Assembly: GCA_029267335.1 (NCBI GenBank)
Contig: JAJUJC010000006.1
Coordinates: forward strand, 150,262-214,261
Length of the DNA stretch: 64,000 nt
Reading direction: 5' to 3'
DNA from: Intestinibacillus massiliensis
GTDB lineage: Bacteria; Bacillota; Clostridia; Oscillospirales; Butyricicoccaceae
Positions 55,972-64,000 of this stretch are shown piece after piece. Position 1 is the stretch's first letter. Every line of letters begins with the position of its first letter. The position numbers were made by a program, and so were the translations under genes. The notes under the pieces are model-generated. The model was not told the origin of the DNA. It did no database searches and worked only from the letters and a program-made list of their open reading frames with translations.

Positions 55972-55987
55972 GGGGTTGTGATATACT
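55959..55987 (+). promoter_or_regulatory. Promoter of mtnN
   Basis: TTGACG (55959-55964), 17 bases, TATACT (55982-55987), about 38 bases before the ATG. Confidence 0.75.
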
Positions 55988-56025
55988 GCGAGCAAAAGGA
56001 ACGAAATTTTTAGGAGGACAACACC

Positions 56026-56706
56026 ATGGTGTGGGGTATTTTAGGCGCGCTCGATGAGGAAGTTGCGCTCATTCGCGAAAAAATGCAGGTCGATCGCTCG
56101 GTGGATATGCTCGGCACGACCTTCCATGTCGGCACCTATGCGGGCAAGCCGGTCGTGCTCGCGTGTTGCGGTATCGGTAAGGTCAACGCTGCGGTCTGTG
56201 CGACGACGCTCATTCAGCGTTTCGGCGCGGAATGTGTCGTCAATGTCGGCATCGCGGGCGCGATGGCGCACGGGCTGCGCGTGCTCGATGTCGTCGTTGC
56301 GCGCGAGGTCGGCTTCCACGATCAGGACGCAGTCATGCTGAACTACTATCCCAAGCAGCAGTTCTTCCGCACGGATGACGCGCTCTTCGAGCTGTGTGCG
56401 CGTGCGTGCGCGCAGCTTCCCGAGCTGGAGAGCACGGTCACGACCGGACGCATTCTGTCGGGCGACGTATTCGTATCCGACCGCACGACCAAAGAGCGCA
56501 TCAACGCCGCCTACGCGCCCGCTTGCGTGGAAATGGAAGGCGCGTCGATCGGTCACACAAGCTACATGCACGGCAAGCCATTCCTCGTCATCCGTACGAT
56601 GAGCGACACCGCGGATGACGAAGCGCAGACCACCTACGACGATTTCATGCACCGCGCTGCGCTCCAGAGCGCGCGCATCATCCTCAAGATGCTCGAACTC
56701 GCATAA
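56026..56706 (+). CDS. mtnN: 5'-methylthioadenosine/S-adenosylhomocysteine nucleosidase
   Basis: The 226-residue protein has MGILGAL-type N-terminus (VWGILGALDEEVALI), the nucleoside-binding VNVGIAGAM near 73 and catalytic Asp in RTMSDTADD near 195, with CVEMEGASIGH near 168. It removes adenine from SAH and MTA, giving S-ribosylhomocysteine for LuxS. TAGGAGGA lies before the ATG. Confidence 0.95.
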   Translation: MVWGILGALDEEVALIREKMQVDRSVDMLGTTFHVGTYAGKPVVLACCGIGKVNAAVCATTLIQRFGAECVVNVGIAGAMAHGLRVLDVVVAREVGFHDQDAVMLNYYPKQQFFRTDDALFELCARACAQLPELESTVTTGRILSGDVFVSDRTTKERINAAYAPACVEMEGASIGHTSYMHGKPFLVIRTMSDTADDEAQTTYDDFMHRAALQSARIILKMLELA

Positions 56707-56711
56707 ACGCT

Positions 56712-56750
56712 GCCGTGCCGTTCCCTCTTGACAAGCGGGGACGGCACGGC
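56712..56750 (+). other. Hairpin after mtnN that overlaps the bioY promoter
   Basis: Arms GCCGTGCCGTTCCC and GGGGACGGCACGGC enclose a loop of about ten bases that contains the bioY -35 box TTGACA. No U-tract follows the right arm, so its value as a terminator for mtnN is doubtful. Confidence 0.55.
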
Positions 56751-56756
56751 TATACT
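56728..56756 (+). promoter_or_regulatory. Promoter of bioY
   Basis: A perfect TTGACA (56728-56733), 17 bases, TATACT (56751-56756). The BirA-type operator begins 10 bases downstream of the -10 box. Confidence 0.8.
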
Positions 56757-56765
56757 TGGCTTTAG

Positions 56766-56797
56766 TAGTAAACCATTTTTAAATCATTGGTTTACAA
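56766..56797. promoter_or_regulatory. BirA-type biotin operator upstream of bioY
   Basis: Inverted arms TAGTAAACC (56766-56774) and GGTTTACAA (56789-56797) with a 14-base spacer; 8 of 9 positions are symmetric. This matches the Gram-positive BirA operator pattern (TTGTAAACC-N14/15-GGTTTACAA). It covers the start region, so biotin-loaded BirA should repress. Confidence 0.85.
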
Positions 56798-56809
56798 TGG
56801 AGGGTTCTT

Positions 56810-57349
56810 ATGAAAACGCGTACCATGACGCTCGCGGCGCTCTTTGCCGCGCTGACGGCGGTCTTTTCGCAAATCGCCATCCCCCTGCCCGGTCTTGTGC
56901 CGATCAACCTCGCACCGCTCTCGGTGTTTCTCGCGGGCGCGCTGCTCGGCGCGCAGTGGGGCGGAATCAGCATCCTTGTGTTCGTGCTGCTTGGTCTCGT
57001 GGGCGTGCCGGTGTTTTCCGGCTTTCGCGCAGGACCGGGCGTGCTGCTCGGGCCGACCGGCGGCTATCTGCTCGGCTTTATCGTCACCGCGGTGCTCGTC
57101 GGGCTGCTGCTCCGTCTGCGCCCCGTCAAGTGGATGCTGCCGGTCTCCATGCTCGTCGGACTTGCCGTATGCTATGTCCTCGGCACGGCGTGGTACATGT
57201 ATGCGACGCAGACCGCTCTGCTGCCCGCGCTGTTCGCGTGCGTGCTCCCCTTTTTGCCGGGCGATGCACTCAAAATCCTGGCGGCAACACTGGTGGTGCG
57301 CCGTATCGGGATCCTGCGCTATGCCCCAACCGCACCGCAGGACACATGA
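56810..57349 (+). CDS. bioY: Biotin transporter BioY (S component of ECF system)
   Basis: The 179-residue protein has six hydrophobic helices and the BioY signature FRAGPGVLLGPTGGYLLGF near 73. It captures biotin at the membrane and normally docks on a shared ECF energising module encoded elsewhere. GGAGG is 6-7 bases before the ATG. The upstream BirA operator independently supports the biotin role. No biotin synthesis genes are nearby, so the organism may be a biotin auxotroph (inference). Confidence 0.95.
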   Translation: MKTRTMTLAALFAALTAVFSQIAIPLPGLVPINLAPLSVFLAGALLGAQWGGISILVFVLLGLVGVPVFSGFRAGPGVLLGPTGGYLLGFIVTAVLVGLLLRLRPVKWMLPVSMLVGLAVCYVLGTAWYMYATQTALLPALFACVLPFLPGDALKILAATLVVRRIGILRYAPTAPQDT

Positions 57350-57362
57350 CCTCCGCACAAAA

Positions 57363-57396
57363 AAGAAGCTCGCTGCCATATGGCAGCGAGCTTCTT
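57363..57396. terminator. Bidirectional terminator between bioY and the MATE gene
   Basis: A perfect 34-base palindrome centred on GCCATATGGC, with AAGAAG and CTTCTT ends. Confidence 0.88.
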
Positions 57397-57401
57397 TGCG
57401 G

Positions 57402-58775
57402 TTATTCGCCTATCTGCGGCGCGTCGAGCGGCTTGATCTCGCGATGGTAGATGCGTGCGAGCAGCCAGAAGGACAGCAGGCAGGATACGATCTCCGCGAC
57501 CGGAAACGCGAGCCAGACCACGGTCAGACCGCCGAGCCGTGCGAGCACAAACGCGACCGGCAGAATGACAAAGAGCTGACGCGCGACCGATACGATCAAA
57601 CTGGACACGCCGTGTCCGACCGCCTGAAAGACCGTCGAGTTGACGATACCGAATGCCGCGCCGACAAACGACAGGCTGATGAGCCGCAATGCAGGCACAC
57701 CGACGGCGAACATCTCATCGGTCGCATTGAACATGCGCAGCAGCTCCTGCGGCGCCGCCCAGAACAGCACCGTGCCCGCCAGCATAATGCAAAATGCCGC
57801 GATAAAGGTGATGCGGTATGCACCTTGCAGCCGGTGACGGTTGCGCGCGCCGAAGTTATAGCCCATGACCGGCATTGCACCCTGTGTCAATCCGAACACG
57901 GGCATAAAGACGAAGCTTTGCAGTTTGAAATACACGCCGAGTACCGAGACCGCCATTGTGGACAGCGGATTCAGGATGGCATTCATGCCTGTGACCATGA
58001 TCGAAGCGATCGCCTGCATGACGATCGACGGGATGCCGACCTGATAGATTTCCCGCACGGTGTGTGCGCGCATGCGGAAATGCCGCAGCGTCACAGTGAA
58101 CGCGTGCTTTTTGTGCAGCAGCACGATCAGACCAATGACCATGCTGACCGATTGACCGATGACCGTGGCGATCGCTGCGCCTGCAATGCCCAGCTTGGGT
58201 GCGCCGAGCAGACCGAAGATCAAAATCGGGTCGAGAATAATGTTTGTGATTGCGCCCGCGAGGTTTTGCAGCATGGGCATGACCATGTTGCCGGTCGCCT
58301 GTACGCATTTTTCCGCGCTGATCGAGATCATGCAGAACACGGACAGCCCGATCGCAATGTGGGTATAGGTCACGCCCCCGGCAAACACGACCGGGTCATT
58401 GGTAAATGCGTGAAAATACGGTTTTGTGATGAAAATTGCAAGCAGTAAAAACACCAGACCGCTGATGCCCGCGAGCACGATGCCGTGCGATGCCGCGCGT
58501 CCCGCGGCTTCGTGCTCGCCCTCGCCCAGACGGCGCGAGATCAGGGAATTGAGTCCCACGCCCGTGCCGACCGCGACCGCGATCTGCAAAATTTGCAGTG
58601 GAAACGCCAGCGAGACCGAAAGCAGCGCTTCCTGTCCGATCTGTGCGACAAAAATGCTGTCGATAATATTATAAAGTGCCTGTATGAGCATCGATATGAT
58701 GGCAGGCATCGCCATCGATGCGATCAGACGCCCCATCGGCATCGTTCCCATTTTATTTTCCTGAATTTGCTCCAA
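57402..58775 (-). CDS. MATE family multidrug efflux transporter
   Basis: The 457-residue protein has twelve hydrophobic helices in two related halves. Family features include PAIISMLIQALYNIIDSIFV near 25 and the second-half VMGYNFGARNRHRLQGAYR-type loop near 300. It exports drugs or metabolites with Na+ or H+. The start is taken as TTG at 58775, six bases after AAGGAG; an ATG six codons upstream has no RBS. The convergent bioY terminator also serves it. Confidence 0.9.
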   Translation of the reverse strand: MEQIQENKMGTMPMGRLIASMAMPAIISMLIQALYNIIDSIFVAQIGQEALLSVSLAFPLQILQIAVAVGTGVGLNSLISRRLGEGEHEAAGRAASHGIVLAGISGLVFLLLAIFITKPYFHAFTNDPVVFAGGVTYTHIAIGLSVFCMISISAEKCVQATGNMVMPMLQNLAGAITNIILDPILIFGLLGAPKLGIAGAAIATVIGQSVSMVIGLIVLLHKKHAFTVTLRHFRMRAHTVREIYQVGIPSIVMQAIASIMVTGMNAILNPLSTMAVSVLGVYFKLQSFVFMPVFGLTQGAMPVMGYNFGARNRHRLQGAYRITFIAAFCIMLAGTVLFWAAPQELLRMFNATDEMFAVGVPALRLISLSFVGAAFGIVNSTVFQAVGHGVSSLIVSVARQLFVILPVAFVLARLGGLTVVWLAFPVAEIVSCLLSFWLLARIYHREIKPLDAPQIGE

Positions 58776-58840
58776 GTGTAGCTCCTTCCCCATTTCATGG
58801 CGCGCCGAATATCGGCGGCGTTTGGTGTCGCGATCGTCGG

Positions 58841-59497
58841 TCAGCCGAAGATCGCGGTATGTATCTCGTCAAAGCTGCGCTCGACGATCAGGTCGCTGAC
58901 CTGCCGCAGCAGCGGCTCGCCTGCGGCATACGCCTTTTCGATGACGCCGCACACCGCAAAGCCCGCGTTCTTCGCGGTCTGCGCCGCGTAGGGTGCGTCC
59001 TCAAAGACCATGCACTCGTCCGCTTCGCAGCCCATATGCGCCGCCGCCTTGAGATAGATCTCCGGCTCGCGTTTGCTGCCGCCGATGTCCTGGATTGTCA
59101 GCATGCAATCAAAATAGTGCAGCATGTCGCGGTCGCGCAGCGCTTTTTCCGCGTGGGCGCGGTCCGTCAGCGTCGCGATGGCGCATCCCACGCCCTGTGC
59201 GCGCAGCGCATCGAGAAATGCGAGCACGCCGTCCTTCGGCTTGGCAAGCGTTTCGTAGCGCTCGTCAATGAGCACGTTCATGTGCTCCACCATTTCCTTC
59301 GCCGTCATCGGGATCTCGGGATAGCGCGCGACAAAATACTGCGCGACACCGAGCTGTGTACCGCCCTCGACCGCTTCATAGTCCTCGCGCGTGATGTGCA
59401 CGCCGTACGGCTCTACAAATCCCTGCGACAGACGGTCCCACACCGCCATCGAGTCGAGCAGCGTACCGTCCATATCAAAAATTGCACCTTTAATCAT
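58841..59497 (-). CDS. HAD superfamily phosphatase/phosphomutase (beta-PGM-like)
   Basis: The 218-residue protein has motif I DMDGTLLDS (nucleophile and acid Asp8, Asp10), a helical cap at about 15-85, motif II ATLTDRAHA near 115, motif III Lys near 135-140 (GGSKREPEIYLKAA) and motif IV FEDAPYAAQTA near 168. Likely dephosphorylates or isomerises a small phosphosugar; the substrate cannot be told. AAAGGAG precedes the ATG. It follows the ClC-family gene by 12 bases on the same strand. Confidence 0.85.
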   Translation of the reverse strand: MIKGAIFDMDGTLLDSMAVWDRLSQGFVEPYGVHITREDYEAVEGGTQLGVAQYFVARYPEIPMTAKEMVEHMNVLIDERYETLAKPKDGVLAFLDALRAQGVGCAIATLTDRAHAEKALRDRDMLHYFDCMLTIQDIGGSKREPEIYLKAAAHMGCEADECMVFEDAPYAAQTAKNAGFAVCGVIEKAYAAGEPLLRQVSDLIVERSFDEIHTAIFG

Positions 59498-59509
59498 ATT
59501 TTAACTCCT

Positions 59510-60814
59510 TTAATGGCGGGTTTTTCGGTCAATATACTGCGGGCGCAGTTTGGAATACATGATTTTTTGCTCGCTGTACAGTCCGGAATAACCGGAGAGC
59601 ATATAGGACACCGCGCATACGAGCGCGAACAGCGGCAGCCCCACGCCGCCGAACAGCTCATACGCGAGCAGGATACTCGTGAGCGGGCAGTTCGTCACAC
59701 CGCAGAACACGCCGACCATGGCGAGTCCCGCGGCGAGCGGTGCAGGCAGACCGAGAAGCGCGCCGTAGCTGCATCCGAACGTTGCGCCGACAAAAAACAC
59801 CGGCACGATCTCGCCGCCCTTGTAGCCTGCGCCCAGTGTCAGCGCGGTCAGCAGCAGTTTGAGCGCAAACGCCTCGGGCCGCGCGCCGCCCTGCATCGCA
59901 CGCGCAATGACATCCATACCCGCACCGTTGTAATCCCGCGTGCCGCTCAGCAGTGATACTGCCAAAACGAGCAAACCGCCGATTACAATTCGGATATAAG
60001 GTGATTTTAAATACTTTATGTATAGCTTTGCGGCGGTCTTGAGTGCCCAGCAAAAGGCGATTGCGAGCAGTGCGCACAGGCAGCCGAGCGCGACCGCCCG
60101 CAGCAGCGTGCGCAGATTGAGCACGGGAATTACGGGGAGCACATACGCCGGCGCGGTACTGCCGAGCGCCTGTGCGACCAAATGCGCGAGCAGCGCGCCG
60201 AACACGCAGGGGAAAATTGCTGCGTAGTACATGACCCCGACGCTGACGACCTCCATCGCAAAGACCGCCGCCGCGAGCGGGGTGCCGAACAGCGCGGAAA
60301 AGCCCGCCGCCATGCCGCACATCGTGACGACGCGCGCATCCTTTTCATCCAGATGCATCATACGTCCGATCTTGCACGAGATCGCGCCGCCGAGCTGCAA
60401 CGCCGCGCCCTCGCGTCCGGTGGACGCACCCGCAAGGTGGCTGAGCACCGTGCTCAGAAAAATGAGTGGTGCGGTCAGCAGGCGCATCGGTTCATTTTCA
60501 CGCACCGCAATGAGCACGAAGTTCGTGCCGCGGTCGCGCTCCATCCCGCAGGCGGTGTATAAAAATACGATCGCCGCGCCTGCGAGCGGCAGCGTCCACA
60601 GCAGGAAATCATAGGATTGCCGCAGCTCCGTGACAAGCTCGACCGCATGGTGAAACACCGCGCCCGCCACGCCGACCGTCACGCCGATGATACAGGCAAA
60701 GACGAACCATTTGACAAAGGCGCTGCTTTGCTGCAGAAAAAAGACCTTCCACTCGCGCAAATAGCGCCGCCAACGGATATGTGTCAGCCATTTCGGCTCT
60801 TTTTCTTGCCTCAC
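59510..60814 (-). CDS. ClC-family chloride channel/transporter, possibly fluoride-type
   Basis: The 434-residue membrane protein with many hydrophobic helices carries GREGAALQLGG near 128, where the Glu is the gating residue and the usual Pro is replaced, and GYKGGEIVPVFFVGATFG near 320. The canonical GSGIP selectivity motif is not seen. YKGGE-type motifs with altered GREG are found in fluoride-exporting CLC-F proteins; that specificity is a suggestion only. No fluoride riboswitch is visible upstream. The GTG start follows a G-rich RBS. Confidence 0.82.
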   Translation of the reverse strand: MRQEKEPKWLTHIRWRRYLREWKVFFLQQSSAFVKWFVFACIIGVTVGVAGAVFHHAVELVTELRQSYDFLLWTLPLAGAAIVFLYTACGMERDRGTNFVLIAVRENEPMRLLTAPLIFLSTVLSHLAGASTGREGAALQLGGAISCKIGRMMHLDEKDARVVTMCGMAAGFSALFGTPLAAAVFAMEVVSVGVMYYAAIFPCVFGALLAHLVAQALGSTAPAYVLPVIPVLNLRTLLRAVALGCLCALLAIAFCWALKTAAKLYIKYLKSPYIRIVIGGLLVLAVSLLSGTRDYNGAGMDVIARAMQGGARPEAFALKLLLTALTLGAGYKGGEIVPVFFVGATFGCSYGALLGLPAPLAAGLAMVGVFCGVTNCPLTSILLAYELFGGVGLPLFALVCAVSYMLSGYSGLYSEQKIMYSKLRPQYIDRKTRH

Positions 60815-60836
60815 AAAGCGTTCCCCCCTCCGTCAC

Positions 60837-60871
60837 AAAAACGTCCCGCGGCAAATGATCGCCGCGGGACG
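60837..60871 (-). terminator. Terminator of guaB
   Basis: Arms CGTCCCGCGGC and GCCGCGGGACG with an 8-base loop; on the minus strand a U-run follows. Confidence 0.92.
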
Positions 60872-60887
60872 CAAAGCCAAGCAAAAC

Positions 60888-62399
60888 TTACTTGTTGATA
60901 TTGCCGACGCTGGTTTCCTTCAGAGTAACGTCGTGTGCGCCGCCCTCGACGATCGAGGTCGCGGATACGAGCGTGATTTTCGCCTTCTTTTGCAGTTCCG
61001 GAATGGTGAGTGCGCCGCAGTTGCACATCGTCGAACGCACCTTGTTGAGCGTCAGATCGACGTTGTCCTTCAGCGGGCCGGCATAAGGCACATAGGAATC
61101 AACGCCCTCCTCAAAGGACAGCTTCTTGTCGCCGCCGAGGTCATAACGCTGCCAGTTGCGCGCGCGCGCCGAGCCTTCGCCCCAGTACTCCTTCATGAAT
61201 GTGCCGCCGACATTGACCTTATTCGTCGGGGACTCGTCAAAGCGCGAGAAGTAACGGCCAAGCATGAGGAAGTCCGAACCCATTGCAAGCGCCAGGGTGA
61301 CGTGGTAGTCGTGTACGATACCGCCGTCCGAGCAGATCGGGACATAGACGCCGGTCTCCATGAAATACTCGTCGCGCGCCTTGCACACCTCGATCAGTGC
61401 AGTCGCCTGACCGCGGCCGATGCCCTTCTGCTCACGGGTGATGCAAATCGAGCCGCCGCCGATACCGACCTTGATAAAGTCCGCACCGCTCTCCGCGAGG
61501 AAACGGAAGCCTTCACGGTCGACCACATTGCCCGCACCGACCTTGACGGTCTCGCCGTAATGTGCGCGAATCCACTCGATCGTGAGCTTCTGCCACTCCG
61601 AGAAGCCCTCAGAGGAGTCGATGCACAGCACATCCGCCCCCGCCTCAACGAGAGCCGGCACGCGCTCCGCATAGTCGCGTGTGTTGATGCCCGCGCCGAC
61701 CACATAGCTCTTGTTCTGGTCAAGCAGTTCCTGCGTGTTCGCCTTGTGTGTGTCGTAATCCTTGCGGAATACCATATAGACCAGATGCTGCTGCGCGTCG
61801 ACGAGCGGCAGCGCGTTAAGCTTGTGGTCCCAGATGATGTCGTTTGCAATTTTGAGGCTCGTGTCCGCAGGCGCGGTGATGAGCTTATCAAACGGGGTCA
61901 TGAATTCCGTGACCTTGGTGTCGCGTTCCATACGGGACACACGGTAATCACGGCTCGTGACGATACCGAGCAGCTTGCCGGTCGCCGTGCCGTCCTCGGT
62001 GACCGCCACCGTCGAGTGACCGGTCTTTGCCTTGAGCGCGAGAATATCGGCAAGGGTGTGCTCCGGCTTTACATTGGAGTCCGAGATGATAAAGCCCGCC
62101 TTATAGCCCTTGACGCGTGCGACCATCGCCGCCTCGCTCTCAATGGACTGCGAACCAAAGATAAAGGAGATACCGCCCTCCTTGGCTAGCGCGATCGCCA
62201 TTTTGTCGTCAGAAACCGACTGCATGATCGCGGAAACCAGCGGGATATTGGCATAAAGCGCGGATTCCTCACCCTTCTTAAACTTTACGATCGGGGTGCG
62301 CAGACTGACATTCGCGGGCATGCAGTCTGTGGAAGAATAGCCGGGCACCAACAGATATTCGCTGAAGGTACGGGACGGTTCTTCAAAATAAAATGCCAT
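60888..62399 (-). CDS. guaB: Inosine-5'-monophosphate dehydrogenase
   Basis: The 503-residue protein has a TIM barrel interrupted by two CBS domains at about 95-215. The catalytic cysteine loop reads [19 protein letters not shown] near 310, unlike the usual bacterial GPGSICTTR, with the flap region further on (RYDLGGDKK near 425). It oxidises IMP to XMP, the committed step to GMP. The ATG (MAFYFEEP) is 9 bases after AAAGGAG; an upstream in-frame ATG is rejected. Own promoter and terminator. Confidence 0.95.
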   Translation of the reverse strand: MAFYFEEPSRTFSEYLLVPGYSSTDCMPANVSLRTPIVKFKKGEESALYANIPLVSAIMQSVSDDKMAIALAKEGGISFIFGSQSIESEAAMVARVKGYKAGFIISDSNVKPEHTLADILALKAKTGHSTVAVTEDGTATGKLLGIVTSRDYRVSRMERDTKVTEFMTPFDKLITAPADTSLKIANDIIWDHKLNALPLVDAQQHLVYMVFRKDYDTHKANTQELLDQNKSYVVGAGINTRDYAERVPALVEAGADVLCIDSSEGFSEWQKLTIEWIRAHYGETVKVGAGNVVDREGFRFLAESGADFIKVGIGGGSICITREQKGIGRGQATALIEVCKARDEYFMETGVYVPICSDGGIVHDYHVTLALAMGSDFLMLGRYFSRFDESPTNKVNVGGTFMKEYWGEGSARARNWQRYDLGGDKKLSFEEGVDSYVPYAGPLKDNVDLTLNKVRSTMCNCGALTIPELQKKAKITLVSATSIVEGGAHDVTLKETSVGNINK

Positions 62400-62482
62400 T
62401 TCGTTCGACTCCTTTTCCACCTGCTGCGCGCCGTTCCGATGACACACAGCTACTTTTCCTTCAATTTTTATATATTAGGAAT

Positions 62483-62511
62483 ATTATAGCCCTTTTGACC
62501 GCAGATGTAAA
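62483..62511 (-). promoter_or_regulatory. Promoter of guaB
   Basis: Minus-strand TTTACA (62506-62511), 17 bases, perfect TATAAT (62483-62488). The 75-base leader shows no purine riboswitch core. Confidence 0.85.
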
Positions 62512-62587
62512 CCGCCGTTGTGACAGAAATTGCGAATGTTTTCGTTTGCGTTCCTATGCAAGACGCGCATTTTGCGCGGTCGTTCTT

Positions 62588-63673
62588 TTATCTTCGCCTG
62601 AGATAGGCTTGCAAATTGAACGCTCTCCCGTATTTTTGCCCCGTCAGCGGCCAGCAAAGCGGCTTCACGCTCGCAAGCACAAAGGCGCAGACAAACGAGC
62701 CTGCGACCGTCAGCCCGTAAAATGCCAACTGTGATAAAATCGTATCAAAATGCTGTTTCATGACAAATAAGTGAATGGTCGTGATCATTTTGACATGCAC
62801 CAGATAGATGCAGTAGGATACACCGGACAGTTGCAGCAGGAACCTCGACGTGGTAGTACGTTCACCGCATACATTTTTCACGAGCAAAAAAACAGCAGCA
62901 GCCAAAACCACACAATACAAGCTGAGATAGCTTTTAAACTGCTCGGAATACTTTCCGGTTGTCACGCTCATATACCAGGTAGCAGTCGCGATCAGCGCAA
63001 GATCCAACGCAATGACTGCCGCTAACGTGCTGTTTTTGTACCGTCGCGCACTTTGATCCAACGCGTAACCGAGAAAAAAGTACCCGATATAGCCGCCGTC
63101 CAGCCCCAGATTATAGCTTTCGTGCATTGCGATATAAGAGGAAAAATGCGACGGCAGCACACGCTGCATGGTTGGCAGAAGTACGCTGCCCACGCCCCAC
63201 AGCAGCAACAGATAGAGCAGGTGCTTGGATGTCAGTGCTTCGACGAGCTTTTTCAGAAGCGGTGACAGCAAATACAGGGGTATCAGCGCATAGATATACC
63301 AATACGGTATGACAACCGGCTTGGAAGAAATCGAAAACGCGATCTGCCTTGCCGTCTGGAGGTGCTCTATTTTCGCCATGTAAATCACATTGAGGATGGA
63401 CCACACCAGAAACGGTACTAAAATATGGGGCAGGCGATGCCAAAACAGGTAAGAAATATCCGCTGTTTTAGCGTCTGACAGCAACAGCGCACCAGAGATC
63501 ATAAAAAAGATCGGAACCGCGATCGTGCATAAGGCTGTCAATACATTGGAAAAATGCCACACCGACATCGCATCGAATCGCCGCAAAACAGGCGCTGCCA
63601 CATGCAGATAGATGACTGCGAACATTGCGGACACACGCAGCACATCTATGTATAGTTTTTTCGTTGTCTGCAA
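62588..63673 (-). CDS. Membrane acyltransferase (Acyltransferase_3/OafA-like)
   Basis: The 361-residue protein has about ten hydrophobic helices. The first contains LRVSAMFAVIYLHVAAP with the conserved Arg and His of acyltransferase-3 enzymes, and PIFFMISGALLL follows near 55. These proteins O-acetylate cell-wall or capsular polysaccharides or related cell-surface molecules. The start is TTG at 63673 with AAGGTGG upstream. It stands alone with its own promoter. Confidence 0.87.
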   Translation of the reverse strand: MQTTKKLYIDVLRVSAMFAVIYLHVAAPVLRRFDAMSVWHFSNVLTALCTIAVPIFFMISGALLLSDAKTADISYLFWHRLPHILVPFLVWSILNVIYMAKIEHLQTARQIAFSISSKPVVIPYWYIYALIPLYLLSPLLKKLVEALTSKHLLYLLLLWGVGSVLLPTMQRVLPSHFSSYIAMHESYNLGLDGGYIGYFFLGYALDQSARRYKNSTLAAVIALDLALIATATWYMSVTTGKYSEQFKSYLSLYCVVLAAAVFLLVKNVCGERTTTSRFLLQLSGVSYCIYLVHVKMITTIHLFVMKQHFDTILSQLAFYGLTVAGSFVCAFVLASVKPLCWPLTGQKYGRAFNLQAYLRRR

Positions 63674-63758
63674 AAAAGCACCACCTTACACGCCGCGGCT
63701 GCTGCGTCTCATCGGATCAATCCGTTCAAATACAGTCTGTTTCCGGACGTTTCAATTC

Positions 63759-63787
63759 ATTATAGTCCCAAAACGCAGCTCCGTCAA
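63759..63787 (-). promoter_or_regulatory. Promoter of the membrane acyltransferase gene
   Basis: Minus-strand TTGACG (63782-63787), 17 bases, perfect TATAAT (63759-63764). Confidence 0.82.
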
Positions 63788-63860
63788 TTCTTTCGCAAAC
63801 GATACGCTTGTATTGCATCCTCGTGCCTATCCAACAATCGAATACTATGTTGAACGCATA

Positions 63861-63891
63861 AAAAAAGACGGCAACTTACGTTACCGTCTTT
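63861..63891 (-). terminator. Terminator of the rRNA operon
   Basis: Arms AAAGACGGCAAC and GTTACCGTCTTT (one wobble pair) with a 4-base loop, followed on the minus strand by a U-run, just after the 5S 3' end. Confidence 0.92.
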
Positions 63892-63895
63892 GATG

Positions 63896-64000
<105 letters not shown>

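Noticed and set aside
60815..60887. Possible fluoride riboswitch before the ClC gene
   Set aside because: The space is filled by the guaB terminator and a ribosome site; no crcB motif is visible.
60855..62189. A 444-codon plus-strand frame opposite guaB
   Set aside because: Antisense shadow of guaB; it would also start inside the guaB terminator.
62400..62482. Possible purine riboswitch in the guaB leader
   Set aside because: The leader is about 75 bases and lacks the conserved loop and junction sequences.
63612..63893. A 93-codon plus-strand frame near the 5S gene
   Set aside because: It overlaps the acyltransferase promoter and the rRNA terminator and has no RBS or similarity.

Overview
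The window comes from a fairly high-GC Gram-positive (Firmicutes) chromosome, most likely a gut-type clostridium of the Oscillospirales (a Butyricicoccaceae-like lineage is a guess). Supporting signs are a PyrR-controlled pyrimidine operon with a pyrDB/pyrK type dihydroorotate dehydrogenase, the dgt-dnaG-rpoD macro-operon, a B12-dependent ribonucleotide reductase, S-layer homology (SLH) domains, an AgrC/AgrA-like LytTR two-component pair, strong GGAGG ribosome binding sites, frequent TTG/GTG starts and many U-tailed hairpin terminators. An rRNA operon ends at the right edge, where most of a 5S gene and its terminator are visible.

Layout. 1-2485: 5-oxoprolinase genes pxpA (cut by the window edge), pxpB and pxpC. 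2523-6611: tRNA methyltransferase MnmM, an orphan CofE-like ligase, a FetAB-type ABC exporter and a histidine-phosphatase/GNAT fusion. 6614-14465: the pyrimidine operon read leftward, pyrR-pyrF-carA-carB-pyrK-pyrD, behind a promoter and a PyrR attenuator; pyrB, pyrC and pyrE are not here. 14642-24512: a small glycine/alanine-rich protein, a split chromate transporter pair, a DegV protein, an M24 peptidase, a cation exchanger, cardiolipin synthase, a Na/Pi cotransporter with a PhoU tail, a candidate C-rich small RNA and a zincin-like peptidase.

24625-34383 is one catabolic module. A leftward unit (Zn dehydrogenase, TRAP dctP-dctQ-dctM) and a rightward unit (uxaB-uxaA-eda-kdgK) flank a GntR/FCD regulator. 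Near-identical palindromes lie at both unit promoters and a half-site lies at the regulator promoter. With no uronate isomerase here, the set fits import of a hexonate such as L-galactonate, oxidation to tagaturonate, then altronate, KDG, KDPG, and pyruvate plus glyceraldehyde-3-phosphate.

34749-45260 holds housekeeping genes: rpoD-dnaG-dgt, a YigZ protein, hflX, a Y-family polymerase, nrdJ and rpmE. 45300-55200 is an accessory island between rpmE and luxS. It carries decayed gene fragments at both ends, a 1917-residue SLH-anchored surface protein, a small cysteine-bearing partner and a LytTR two-component system. 55450-62511 has luxS and mtnN on back-to-back promoters (activated methyl cycle and AI-2), bioY with a BirA-type operator, a MATE exporter, a HAD phosphatase, a ClC-family transporter and guaB. 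A membrane acyltransferase and the 5S rRNA close the window.
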